A stretch of 64,000 bases of DNA from Heliocidaris erythrogramma (lineage: Eukaryota > Echinodermata > Echinoidea > Camarodonta > Echinometridae): positions 4,302,244 to 4,366,243 of the forward strand of contig CM046869.1 in the NCBI GenBank assembly GCA_025617745.1, read 5' to 3'. Position numbers and translations under genes: made by a program. Shown here piece by piece: positions 1 to 10,202 of the stretch. The notes beneath the pieces were generated by a model, which ran no database searches, was not told the DNA's origin, and saw only the letters and a list, made by a program, of their open reading frames with translations. Within the stretch, counting starts at the first letter, position 1. Each line of letters begins with the position of its first letter.

Positions 1-203
1 CTAAAGAAATGCATGTGAAGCAAATCTTTGAAGGAGTACCACCTGGGACAGGAATGATTCTGGCTGGGCACTTGCATAACAATCTTCAACAGATGATTTC
101 ATCTTCCATGCGTAACAGAAGATCTCATACCAGCGTTACAAGGACATTGTCATTTTTATTTTTGCCCCACCCTCCCGGAATGACCCATATTCTATAAGCT
201 TAC

Positions 204-345
204 TCGGGTTTGGTTCCAGTACGGTTGCCATTTTGGCTACGATCTGTTCTGACCATTGCCGGGTCCTGTCCGCTCTCTGTAACAGATTCTCAAAGCGGGC
301 ATCTAGCTCTGTCTTCTCAGCATTTCCAAGCTTCTCCTCTGTGTA
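204..345 (-). CDS. SH3GLB: Endophilin-B (SH3GLB-type), coding exon 2
   Basis: On the minus strand a CAG acceptor is followed by a 142-nt exon starting YTEEKLGNAEKTELDARFEN and ending in LEPNP plus one base before a GTAAGC donor, so it is entered in phase 0 and left in phase 1. The segment matches the start of the BAR domain of endophilin-B proteins (xTEEKxGxAEKTELDAxxENLL...PNP), which bend membranes in mitochondrial, autophagic and endosomal trafficking. The exon border before TEEK is, from memory, where vertebrate SH3GLB genes also have it. The remaining BAR exons and the SH3 domain would lie left of the window. No stop or frameshift is seen. Family assignment is firm; B1 versus B2 cannot be told. 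Confidence 0.93.
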
Positions 346-2175
346 CTGTGACAATCAAAGAAAATTGTACCAATGTAATCAGCAAAATTTTGAGAAAATA
401 CTTTTTCGGATAATAGAATATCTGATTTTATACCAGATTTTTCAATAGGATATTTATCATCTTGATCAAGTGAAATTGCCAGGCTTGTTTTGCCCGGCGA
501 TCCTGCTCCTTTCCAGCACACATATGTGCTAGATATGGGAGGCAATTCTTTGCTGTACGATCGTACAGAGTACGAGGTTACATGTATATCTACAATAAAC
601 CCAGTTTTTAAAACATAAACATTCATTACTCTTGGTGTCCACCCTTTATTAGAGTAATGAATGTTAATATACCACAATGGTAAATGGGGACCAAAGAAAT
701 ACCCATGGTGATTGAAACTTTTCCAGCTTGAATTTAAATTATAACAAGACTGCAACTTAAATATTACAAATCTGTTAAAGCTGATGCCTGCTAAATTTAT
801 TCAATATTTTTGGTAGTGGCCATAGTTACATCAGTATATGTAGAGCTGCATTCTGCTAAATATTGTGTATTGGTAATAACCTACATGTAAACTAAGTCCG
901 AAACATGAAAAAAGATACACATATGAAAATACAGCAGCTACTTATGTTCAGTGTCCATCCTTGGACCTCCGAGTAATGCGTGTTATGCAAATTTGATAGA
1001 TAATTACAACATATTGCTCATGTGTGCACATAAACCATATTTTCAAAAGCGAATACCTACATGTATGTGTGATAAAATATACACCAAAAGCATCTGGCTC
1101 ACCTTGCCTCCAGAAAAAATGATATCCACAATTTCATATAACATTCATACTGTGGACAGCACACATGATGCATACAAATATCCATAGGAATGCATCCTTA
1201 ACAAGGAGTGAAGTTCAAAATTTACAGACTATCTCCAACTTGTGAGTTAAGCACAAGTAAAGCATTTAACAAGGGTTTATGGTTGATGTTAAATCTAAAT
1301 GTGTTTTCTTAGGAATTCATTTAATGTACATGTATATTGTCACGCTTTCAGTACCCAGTATTGTACAATGACTCATATGTGTGAGTGAGTCTACCACAAA
1401 AAATCTTTGATATCACGATAACAATAACGAAATATCGTGATACTGAAATGCTAATCATGCTAATGAATATTCGATATTGAAATTTGCCAATATACAATAT
1501 ATCGCCTTCAAGCGATATTCTAAATAAATATTGTCGATAATGATTAAAGGGATTCAGTAACTTTGTGGAGGCTGATTTAATAAATTGTTGAATTTTGATA
1601 TCTGTCTTGTATGTTCAGAAGGATATAATAATAATAATATGGACATTTGTATTGCGCCGGTATCCATCATGAGAGACGCTCATGGCGCATTACTATTATC
1701 CCTGGTCATTGGATTCTGGCACGACCGCACACAGTGTATGTACATTCTCCACTCCCTGGGGAGCATTCCAGCCAGGCGTCTGTTAAGCGCACACATGCTA
1801 AGCAAAGGACATTACCTTTCGCCATCCTACCGGGTACCCATTTAACACCTGGGTGGAGAGTGGCAAATGTACATGTAGATTAACGTCTTGCCAAAGGACG
1901 CTAGTGCTGCGGTGGGATTCGAACTCCGGACCTCGTGGTTCACAGTCCGGGGACTTATCCACTGATCCACAACACCTCTACATATACAAATAGCCAGGCA
2001 TAAAAAGGTTTTCAAATTATAATGCTATCATTAAAATATCTATGACTGAATACATTTACATTTACGAAAGCGTATGTATGGCCATACACTTTAGTCTAAC
2101 ACTGAGTCTATGGGGGAAAATGATTTCCGGTCACTTGCATATGTTTACTTTTGTGAAGCACATGATGGTTCTGAA
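346..2175 (-). other. Left part of endophilin-B intron 1
   Basis: AT-rich non-coding sequence, read as intron because it lies between the two endophilin-B exons. Apart from a tRNA-type SINE near 1620-1976 and an AT-rich stretch with repeated CGATATT-like words at 1400-1540, I see nothing recognisable. A minus-strand open frame at 303-755 runs out of exon 2 through the acceptor and shows no family I know. Confidence 0.6.
1620..1976 (-). mobile_element. tRNA-derived SINE, copy 1
   Basis: On the minus strand a tRNA-like head has an A-box-like TGGATCAGTGG (1959-1969) and a B-box-like GTTCGAATCCC (1914-1924). It is followed by a body of about 250 bp and an (ATT)n tail at 1624-1640. The same body occurs at 9662-10204 and, more diverged, at 17520-17825. 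Pol III-type promoter boxes plus a simple-repeat tail make it a SINE; mobilisation would depend on a LINE. It sits inside endophilin-B intron 1. Ends are approximate and I could not define a clean target duplication. Confidence 0.75.
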
Positions 2176-2950
2176 CACTCATAGCGACATGACTATACTT
2201 CATGTGTAGAATGTATACACCATACACCTAACTTTTTCAAACACCACTGCACAAAAGTCACCAACATTCACTCAAAATTGGCATTTAATTTACAAAAACC
2301 GACCACAACATATCCAAGAATTACAATAAATTCAACTCTCCGATTATGGAAAAGATCATTCCAAAAATGGGTCAAATTCGTAAATTATGCCCAACCACCA
2401 TTAAATCCGCCTGACCAAGTGAATATTTAGTCAAGTTTCTTGTGTTTTTATTATTGAAATTTCGATCATTTTCAACGGAATAAACGCTATTGTTAATTCA
2501 TAACTGAAAAAAATGTCAAGAAGAGCGGGATTTGAACCAGCAACATTGTAGAACGTGTGGTGTAGAATAAGGATACTTCGGACCATGCATATTTCTTTAC
2601 CACTAGACCACGAGCAGTTGACGGTACAGCTCGTTGCTCTTAAGGCTTTATACCTCCACTCTATAGAAATGCAGTACCTCTGTTCTGCTCACTGTTTTTT
2701 CGATATCCTAGGTAGGATTTTAGCCAATTTGAGGATTACTGGGCATATTAGCTAATATAGCCCAAAAATGAAATCCGTAATTTACTGTCAATTTTCGCGA
2801 AACGAGCTATCAGAGTCATTGTGTACATTTCCTGGTCGCCGCGGACGCTGACATCTCCCCAAAAGAATTTTGTCGTTAAAAATTCGGTCCCTATCGCGTA
2901 CACGGAAAAGTCATGATTTTCTGTCGGAGTCGGAGTCATTGTGTACATTT
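2176..2950. mobile_element. Truncated B-type element, interrupted by another element
   Basis: This starts with CACTCATAGC like the intact B copies at 5659, 7117, 49830 and 52141, and matches them on both sides of a nested insertion at 2370-2762. The match ends near 2950 before the other terminus, so the copy is truncated. A short internal segment (GAGTCATTGTGTACATTTCC) is duplicated at about 2815 and 2935. The 8 bases before the left end are GTTCTGAA; no matching right duplication is found. Confidence 0.7.
2370..2762 (-). mobile_element. TIR element with internal tRNA-like segment, copy 1
   Basis: A 393-bp insertion splits a B-type element and is flanked by the direct repeat CAAAAATG (2362-2369 and 2763-2770), an 8-bp target duplication. 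The ends are GGTCAAATT... and ...ATAGCC; the inner parts of the ends are inverted (ATTATGCCCA versus GGGCATATTA). The middle, read on the minus strand, looks like a tRNA gene: an A-box-like TGGTCTAGTGG and a degenerate B-box (GGTTCAAATCCCGC). The second copy at 20721-21142 has the same structure with a better B-box. The transposase class is unknown. Confidence 0.75.
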
Positions 2951-3368
2951 CCTGGTCGCCGTGGGGAGCCAGGATTAGCTTCGTGAATGTAAAAAAAAAA
3001 AAATTGGCTATACGCCTTTTAAATCACGAAGCCAGGCGTTTTTCCCCAGCAATCTAAATTCGCACGGGTTAGCAGGACATGAAAATGCCCTGAAATAACA
3101 CTTTTCTGATAACTCCCGTGACCGACATATGGATTTGAGCAAAAGGAACTCTTTCCAAATTATCATTCACAGGTTCCAAATTTGGCAAAATAACATTTTT
3201 TAATTATTTAATTTAAATGATTTTTATATTTTTATTCAGTGTAACTAGTCACTATATTGGTAAAAAGAAACTGAAAGTTTTAATCATCAAAAACCACGAT
3301 ATTCAGTATCAGCGTATGTCTTCTTGAACAAATAAAAAATTACAAATGCCCAATAATTAATAATGAGC

Positions 3369-4178
3369 CACTCATAGGTACACGCCATTGCCGACTGTGT
3401 AGTAACGCAGCCAACACACATCCCATACCTAAACTGCATCACTGTGCATTTTTGGCTATATTTAATTGAATCTCATATATTGCAGTTTACTTACATCCAA
3501 AGAATTATATTGAATAGTAGATGATTAAAACTTACCAGGTTGTTTTGTGACCTTTGAAGAGGGTTTCCTGAAATTTTGGGTCCTTTTTGTCGATAACTGC
3601 TATCGAGACTGTCCCGTCAGCATCCAGTTTGTATTTTTCACGATTATGATGAAGGGAGCCCTCAGCGCTCGTAGTAGTACCGGCGCGATGGGTTCGTCGA
3701 TCTCCTACGAAGACCTGGAAGGGCCAAACTGACGACGTAAAAAAATTAAAAATATTACGTACGTACGTAATAATTACTACGTACGTACGTAATATTTTTA
3801 ATTTTTTTACGTCGTCAGTTTGGCCCTTCCAGGTCTTCGTAGAATAGCTTGTGTGCGTAACATTCTGCGTACGTATCTACGGTGCGTAACCATGTAGAGC
3901 GGCCTCACTAGTGCGCAACATTATTGAGAGCAGTCGTCATCCGTATGGAGGTGTGGGTAACAAGTACCAAAAAGAGGGCTGTAAATGTAAGTTTTTATAA
4001 CTTTCTACATTTTGTATCTTAACGAACTGATAACTTAAAATCTAAAGAATGATACTTAAGTATCAGTTTGCCCACAAAAACATCAATTTCAAACAAAATT
4101 ACATCTGTATCCCCAATACCCAGTATACACACATGTATATGATTCTAATGGTCAATATGACCATTGCTTGCTGATGTG
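3369..4178. mobile_element. X element, unit 1
   Basis: An 810-bp unit starting CACTCATAGGTACACGCC and ending GCTTGCTGATGTG. It contains a minus-strand exon-like frame (about 3540-3709) and a central near-perfect palindrome (3706-3841) with three ACGT repeats in each arm. Its own ATCTTAAC word (about 4016) is uninterrupted here, which shows what X3 looked like before insertion. The plus-strand 61-codon frame at 3547 is conserved among copies, but I read it as the shadow of the minus-strand frame. Confidence 0.85.
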
Positions 4179-4186
4179 TAATGAGC

Positions 4187-4996
4187 CACTCACAGGTACA
4201 CGCCATTGCCGACTGTGTAGGAATGCAGCCAACACACATCCCATACCTAAACTGCATCACTGTGCATTTTTGGCTATATTTCAGTGAAACTCATATATTG
4301 CAGTTTACTTAAATCTAAATACTTATGTTGAATAATAGATGATTAAAACTTACCAGTTTGTTTTGTGACCTTTGAAGAGGGTTTCCTGAAATTTTGGGTA
4401 CTTTTTGTCGATAACTCCTATCGAGACTGTCCCGTCAGCATCCATTTTGTATTTTTCACGATTATGATGAAGGGAGCCCTCAGCGCTCGTAGTGGCACCG
4501 GCGCGATCGGTTCGTCGATCTCCTACGAAGACCTGAAAGGGCCAAACTGACGACGTAAAAAAATTAAAAATATTACGTACGTACGTAATAATTACTACGT
4601 ACGTACGTAATATTTTTAATTTTTTTACGTCGTCAGTTTGGCCCTTCCAGGTCTTCGTAGAATAGCTTGTGTGCGTAACATTCTGCGTACGTATCTACGG
4701 TGCGTAACCATGTAGAGCGGCCTCACTAGTGCGCAACATTATTGAGAGCAGTCGTCATCCGTATGGAGGTGTGGGTAACAAGTACCAAAAAGAGGGCTGT
4801 AAATGTAAGTTTTTATAACTTTCTACATTTTGTATCTTAACGAACTGATAACTTAAAATCTAAAGAATGATACTTAAGTATCAGTTTGCCCACAAAAACA
4901 TCAATTTCAAACAAAATTACATCTGTATCCCCAATACCCAGTATACACACATGTATATGATTCTAATGGTCAATATGACCATTGCTTGCTGATGTG
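4187..4996. mobile_element. X element, unit 2
   Basis: An 810-bp unit, same orientation as unit 1 and nearly identical except for scattered substitutions. In the minus-strand exon-like frame, unit 1 reads AVIDKKDP while units 2 and 3 read GVIDKKYP. Its palindrome is at 4524-4659. Flanked on both sides by TAATGAGC. Confidence 0.85.
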
Positions 4997-5658
4997 TAAT
5001 GAGCCACTCACAGGTACACGCCATTGCCGACTGTGTAGGAATGCAGCCAACACACATCCCATACCTAAACTGCATCACTGTGCATTTTTGGCTATATTTC
5101 AGTGAAACTCATATATTGCAGTTTACTTAAATCTAAATACTTATGTTGAATAATAGATGATTAAAACTTACCAGTTTGTTTTGTGACCTTTGAAGAGGGT
5201 TTCCTGAAATTTTGGGTACTTTTTGTCGATAACTCCTATCGAGACTGTCCCGTCAGCATCCATTTTGTATTTTTCACGATTATGATGAAGGGAGCCCTCA
5301 GCGCTCGTAGTGGCACCGGCGCGATCTGTTCGTCGATCTCCTACGAAGACCTGAAAGGGCCAAACTGACGACGTAAAAAAATTAAAAATATTACGTACGT
5401 ACGTAATAATTACTACGTACGTACGTAATATTTTTTATTTTTTTACGTCGTCAGTTTGGCCCTTCCAGGTCTTCGTAGAATAGCTTGTGTGCGTAACATT
5501 CTGCGTACGTATCTATGGTGCGTAACCATGTAGAGCGGCCTCACTAGTGCGCAACATATTGAGAGCAGTCGTCATCCGTATGGAGGTGTGGGTAACAAGT
5601 ACGAAAAACAAGGCTGTAAATGTAAGTTTTTATAACTTTCTACATTTTGTATCTTAAC

Positions 5659-6303
5659 CACTCACGGGTACATTCCTGTAAAATAGTTGGTATTTTCTGT
5701 CGCATGTACTAAAGGTATGGGGGGAAAATAAGATAAATATTTTAAATACCTTGCTTTCAAATTCAGCCCTTAAAAATCTCACTCCTACCTCAAATGGCCG
5801 TTAGGAAGAACTTTTGGTATTTTCAGCAAAATCCAAAGTCAAAATCTTGTCCAAAACCGGAGAAATCCCCGCCGATTTGTTTCGCGATCGCGTGTTGTTT
5901 ACATACTGCCGATGTCTTAGACTAAAATCGGCCAATACAATTTTTGTCCACGAAGAAACTCGGGATCGCAAGCACACATCGATCTTTACGATCGCGCACA
6001 CAGAAAATCGGGACTTTTCCGTGTACGCCATAGGGACCGAATTTTTAAGGACAAAACGCTTTTGGGGAGATGTCAGCGCCCGCGAATCAACAGTAAATTA
6101 CGGATTTGATTTTTGGAAATATCTTTTCCAACATCGGTGAGTTGAATTTATTGTATTTCTTGGATATTTTGTGGTCGGTTTTTGTAAATTAAATGCCGAT
6201 TTTGAGTGAATGTTTGTGACTTTTGTGCAGTGGTGTTTTAAAAAGTTGAGGTGTATGACTGCCTAAATTATACACACGAAGTATAGGAATGTAGCTATGA
6301 GTG
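5659..6303. mobile_element. B element, copy 1
   Basis: A 645-bp element with inverted ends: CACTCACGGGTACATTCCTG on the left and, read inward from the right, CACTCATAGCTACATTCCTA. ATCTTAAC flanks it at 5651-5658 and 6304-6311. It carries a 108-codon plus-strand frame (5814-6140) overlapping a minus-strand frame. Compared with the 691-bp copies it lacks a short stretch near 6090 that reads GGCGAACAGGAAATGTACAC in copy 2. Confidence 0.83.
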
Positions 6304-6311
6304 ATCTTAAC

Positions 6312-7108
6312 CACATCAGCAAGCAATGGTCATATTGACCATTAGGATCATATACATGTGTGTATACTGGGTATTGGGGATACAGATGTAATTTTGTTTG
6401 AAATGGACGTTTTTGTGGGCAAACTGATACTGAAGTATCATTCTTTAGATTTTAAGTTATCAGTTCGTTAAGATACAAAATGTAGAAAGTTATAAAAACT
6501 TACATTTACAGCCCTCTTTTTGGTACTTGTTACCCACACCTCCATACGGATGACGACTGCTCTCAATAATGTTGCGCACTAGTGAGGCCGCTCTACATGG
6601 TTACGCACCGTAGATACGTACGCAGAATGTTACGCACACAAGCTATTCTACGAAGATCTGAAAGGGCCAAACTGACGACGTAAAAAAAAAAAAATATTAC
6701 GTACGTACGTAGTAATTATTACGTACGTACGTAATATTTTTAATTTTTTTACGTCGTCAGTTTGGCCCTTGCAGGTCTTCGTAGGAGATCGCGCCGGTAC
6801 TACTACGAGCGCTGAGGGCTCCCTTCATCATAATCGTGAAAAATACAAACTGGATGCTGACGGGACAGTCTCGATAGCAGTTATCGACAAAAAGGACCCA
6901 AAATTTCAGGAAACCCTCTTCAAAGGTCACAAAACAACCTGGTAAGTTTTAATCATCTATTATTCAATATAATTCTTTGGATGTAAGTAAAGTGCAATAT
7001 ATGATATTCAATTAAATATAGCCAAAAATGCACAGTGATGCAGTTTAGGTATGGGATGTGTGTTGGCTGCGTTACTACACAGTCGGCAATGGCATGTACC
7101 TATGAGTG
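6312..7108. mobile_element. X element, inverted copy inside the composite
   Basis: Starts CACATCAGCAAGC and ends CCTATGAGTG, the reverse complement of the array units, with ATCTTAAC on both sides (6304-6311 and 7109-7116). Its exon-like frame lacks 12 bases (four codons) relative to other copies, near 6788, an in-frame difference. Confidence 0.83.
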
Positions 7109-7116
7109 ATCTTAAC

Positions 7117-7807
7117 CACTCCCGGGTACATTTCCGTAAAATAGTTGGTATTTTCTGTCGCATGTACTAAAGGTATGGGGGGAAAAATAAGATAAATATT
7201 TTAAATACTTGCTTTCAAATTCAGCCCTTAAAAATCTCACTCCTACCTCAAATGGCCGTTAGGAAGAACTTTTGATATTTTCAGCAAAATCCAAAGTCAA
7301 AATCTTGTCCAAAACCGGAGAAATCCCCGCCGATTTGTTTCGCGATCGCGTGTTGTTTACAAACTGCCGATGTCTTAGACTAAAATCGGCCAATATAATT
7401 TTTGTCCACGAAGAAACTCGGGATCGCAAGCGCACATCGATCTTTACGATCGCGCACACGGAAAATCGGAACTTTTCCGTGTACGCCATAGGGACCGAAT
7501 TTTTGAGGACAAAACTCTTTTGGGGAGATGTCAGCGCCCGCGGCGAACAGGAAATGTACACAATGACTCCGATAGCTCGTTTCGCGAGAATCAACAGTAA
7601 ATTACGGATTTCATTTTTGGAAATATCTTTTCCAACATTGGTGAGTTGAATTTATTGTATTTCTTGGATATTTTGGGGTCGGTTTTTGAAAATTAAATGC
7701 CGATTTTGAGTGAATATTGGTGACTTTTGTGCAGTGGTGTTTTAAAAAGATGAGGTGTATGACTGCCTACATTATACACACGAAGTATAGGAATGTAGCT
7801 ATGAGTG
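7117..7807. mobile_element. B element, copy 2
   Basis: A 691-bp B element in the same orientation as copy 1, starting CACTCCCGGG and ending CTATGAGTG, flanked by ATCTTAAC at 7109-7116 and 7808-7815. It has overlapping frames of 125 codons (plus, 7272-7649) and 111 codons (minus, 7259-7594). Copy 3 at 49830 is nearly identical and in the opposite orientation. Confidence 0.85.
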
Positions 7808-8758
7808 ATCTTAACGAACTTATAACGTAAAATCTAAAGAGTGATACTTAAGTATCAGTTTGCCCACAAAAACCTCCATTTCAAACAAAATTACATCTGT
7901 ATCCCCAATACCCAGTAAAAGGCAGTATACACACATGTATATGATCCTAATGGTCAATATGACCATTGCTTGCTGATGTGTAATGAGCCTTTAAATTTAA
8001 AGTTTCACACCCAGTTTCATCCCTTGACATGCTTGACATAATGTTCTATAAATGGGACTGAAGGTAATTCATCATTCGAAACGAGACGAGATTTCAATAT
8101 GTCCACCACGAGATGTATTCATTTTAGAAATATAATTCAAACAACACCAAAGAATTTATGCCAAATAAAAAATTGTAAGGTTTACCTGCTTAGCTCTTGA
8201 CAGAAAAGTGCCAGCTTGGCCAGCAAATTTTTTGACGTTGTCCATTGCTTGATCCATTGCCATATTGAAAAGGAAATGACCCAGATTGACCCCGCCCTCT
8301 TGTGATTATTGTAATAAAGTATTGATCAATCGATAAACACAATCCGAGATGTTACGTACTATACTAAAAATAACATGTTAGCTAAAATCGGGGCTAAAAT
8401 TAACATCGGCCTTCTGTTTGATTTAAGGAGATTATTTTTAAAGAATTTTTAAACAAGGGATTGAACTCTCGATCCAAATGGGGATTGGGGGGGGGGGGGG
8501 ATGTTTCTAGACCATCCCGTGCTTGCCCTTCAGTAGCAAGTTTTAGCAGTATCATTGTGTTGTCCCCATAGGTTGTTCCCCCCCCCCCCTGCATGCTTCA
8601 CACCCCTTTCCCTTGGACTGTTTCAAAAGCACGTAATGTGGGGTGGATAAGGTGAGTGGGGGTGAGGTGTAGGCAAGCCTCAACCTTAAATTTGTTGGCG
8701 CGCCACTAGGAAAAGGTGAGCTCACCAAAAAAATCCATACTGCTATAACAAGTATGTC

Positions 8759-9090
8759 CATTGGCGGATCCGGGGGGGGGGCACTTCCGGCCCGTGCCCC
8801 CCCCCCCCCCTTTTGGAAGAAAAGTATGCATTTTGACCATACACGATCCGCCATTTTCTCGATTGTGCTCCCCCTTTTAGAATGAAGACCTTTTTTTTTT
8901 TTTGCTTGTCAACGGAATTATGGGGGAAAAAATGTCAAAAAAATGTCAGCAACCCCCCCCCCCCCCCCCAGTGAACTTTTCGACAAGCTGGCAAGACCCC
9001 CGAAATACGGGTCTACCTTTTCCAAAAGACAAACCTGCATTTGTGTCCCCCCCCCCCCCCCCCCTTAAACTAAATCCTGGATCCTCCCCT
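8759..9090 (+). mobile_element. GGCGGATCC-type element, copy 1
   Basis: Runs from CATTGGCGGATCC to GGATCCTCCCCT. The 9-bp flanks AAGTATGTC (8750-8758) and GAGTATGCC (9091-9099) agree at 7 of 9 positions, consistent with a decayed target duplication. The interior has several long poly-C runs and no long frame of interest. Other copies are at 28263-28639 and 53852-54182. Confidence 0.75.
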
Positions 9091-9661
9091 GAGTATGCCT
9101 AATGCCTTTAGGCCACCGCACACCTTACGATCGGTCTGCGATCCGATTTCAGAAGAAAATGTAATATCATTTGACAAATCATTTAAAAACGAAAAAATAT
9201 TGTTGATTGAGGGTCTGAATAGTCACACAGATAGTTATATCGATAATACGGCCTTTGTCGAGTTTTCTAGTAGGTGGAATGGCCAAATCGGCTCCGAGTC
9301 GTAGGGACGTTACAAAAATCGTACGACTGCCTAAGATTTGAAACTAATTTTGCCCTTATTCCCTGTAGAAAGCTGGCAGCTCACCAAAATCCAATGTTTA
9401 GTATTCATATACTTTTCAGAACCTGTATAGGGTCAGTTTTGGTGCATTAAACTGTTTACGGCCCAGTTGAAGGGAGGGAGGGGCCTTTTTTGCAGCAAGT
9501 CCCCCCCCCCCCCGGAAATGTTCATATGATCAGCATAGAAGTAAAAATTGATAGACCAAGTCAATAAATGAATTATATCGCTCACTGATACTAAACATAA
9601 GCTTTGAATAAAGTAAATTTGAAGGGGGAAATGTCTTGCCACAATATGAAAGTAAACGCTA

Positions 9662-10202
9662 ATAATAATAATAATGGAGACTTATATATAGCGCACATAT
9701 CCACTCTTACGGGGTGTTGCAAGAAAGTTGCAATCAATTGCAAATTGTAAAGCAAATTAGAACAACCATTCTGAATGGTTCAGGGTCTGCCCATTCAAGA
9801 AGATGCGCTTGCAACAATGATTTTGATTGGTCAGTTCCGATCAGTTGCAACTTGCAATCAATCGCAACTTTCTTGCAACACCCCACTAGAGTGCTCAATT
9901 AAGGCGCAGAATATAAACAATCATAATTATTATTACCCCGGTCATTGGATTCTGGCACGCCCGCACACAGTGTATGCACATTCTCCACTCCCTGGGGGAG
10001 CATTCCAGCCAGTTCGCCTGTTAAGCGCACACATGCTAAGCAAATGACATTAACTTTCGCCATCCTACCGGGTACCCATTTAACACCTGGGTGGAGAGTG
10101 GCAAATGTAGATTAACGTCTTGCCAAAGGACGCTAGTGCTGCGGTGGGATTCGAACCCCGGACCTCGTGGTTCACAGTCCGGGGACTTATCCACTGATCC
10201 AC

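Larger units (their letters stand above)
5005..7980. mobile_element. X element, unit 3, split by a nested composite
   Basis: Left part 5005-5658 and right part 7816-7980 together make one X element of about 819 bp, with a small extra TAAAAGGCAG-type duplication near 7917. The break is at ATCTTAAC, present at 5651-5658 and again at 7808-7815. The palindrome of this unit is at 5342-5477. Confidence 0.82.
3361..7988. mobile_element. Array of X elements joined by TAATGAGC, with a nested B-X-B composite
   Basis: The 8-mer TAATGAGC occurs at 3361-3368, 4179-4186, 4997-5004 and 7981-7988. Each gap starts with CACTCA and ends with GATGTG: X1 is 3369-4178, X2 is 4187-4996 (810 bp each), and X3 starts at 5005 and ends at 7980. 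X3 is interrupted at its ATCTTAAC site (5651-5658) by B1, inverted X and B2, and resumes at 7816. The whole array is therefore (8-mer + X)x3 + 8-mer. It lies in endophilin-B intron 1. Copies are very similar, so the amplification is recent. An 8-bp duplication is typical of hAT or P-type DNA transposons, but the ends are not the classical ones. Confidence 0.88.

Noticed and set aside
9..197. 62-codon plus-strand frame at the left edge
   Set aside because: Its peptide (VPPGTGMILAGHLHNNLQQM) looks non-random but matches no family I can name, and it lies antisense within the endophilin-B locus without splice sites to support it.
303..755. 150-codon minus-strand frame beside endophilin-B exon 2
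   Set aside because: It crosses the exon 2 acceptor into the intron, has no recognised domain, and the exon 2 frame with intact splice sites explains the conserved part.
3547..3732. Conserved 61-codon plus-strand frame repeated at 4365, 5183 and 50750 (and at 51759 on the minus strand)
   Set aside because: It is conserved because it overlaps the minus-strand exon-like frame in X. The minus strand has the acceptor, donor and in-frame indel, so it is the better candidate.
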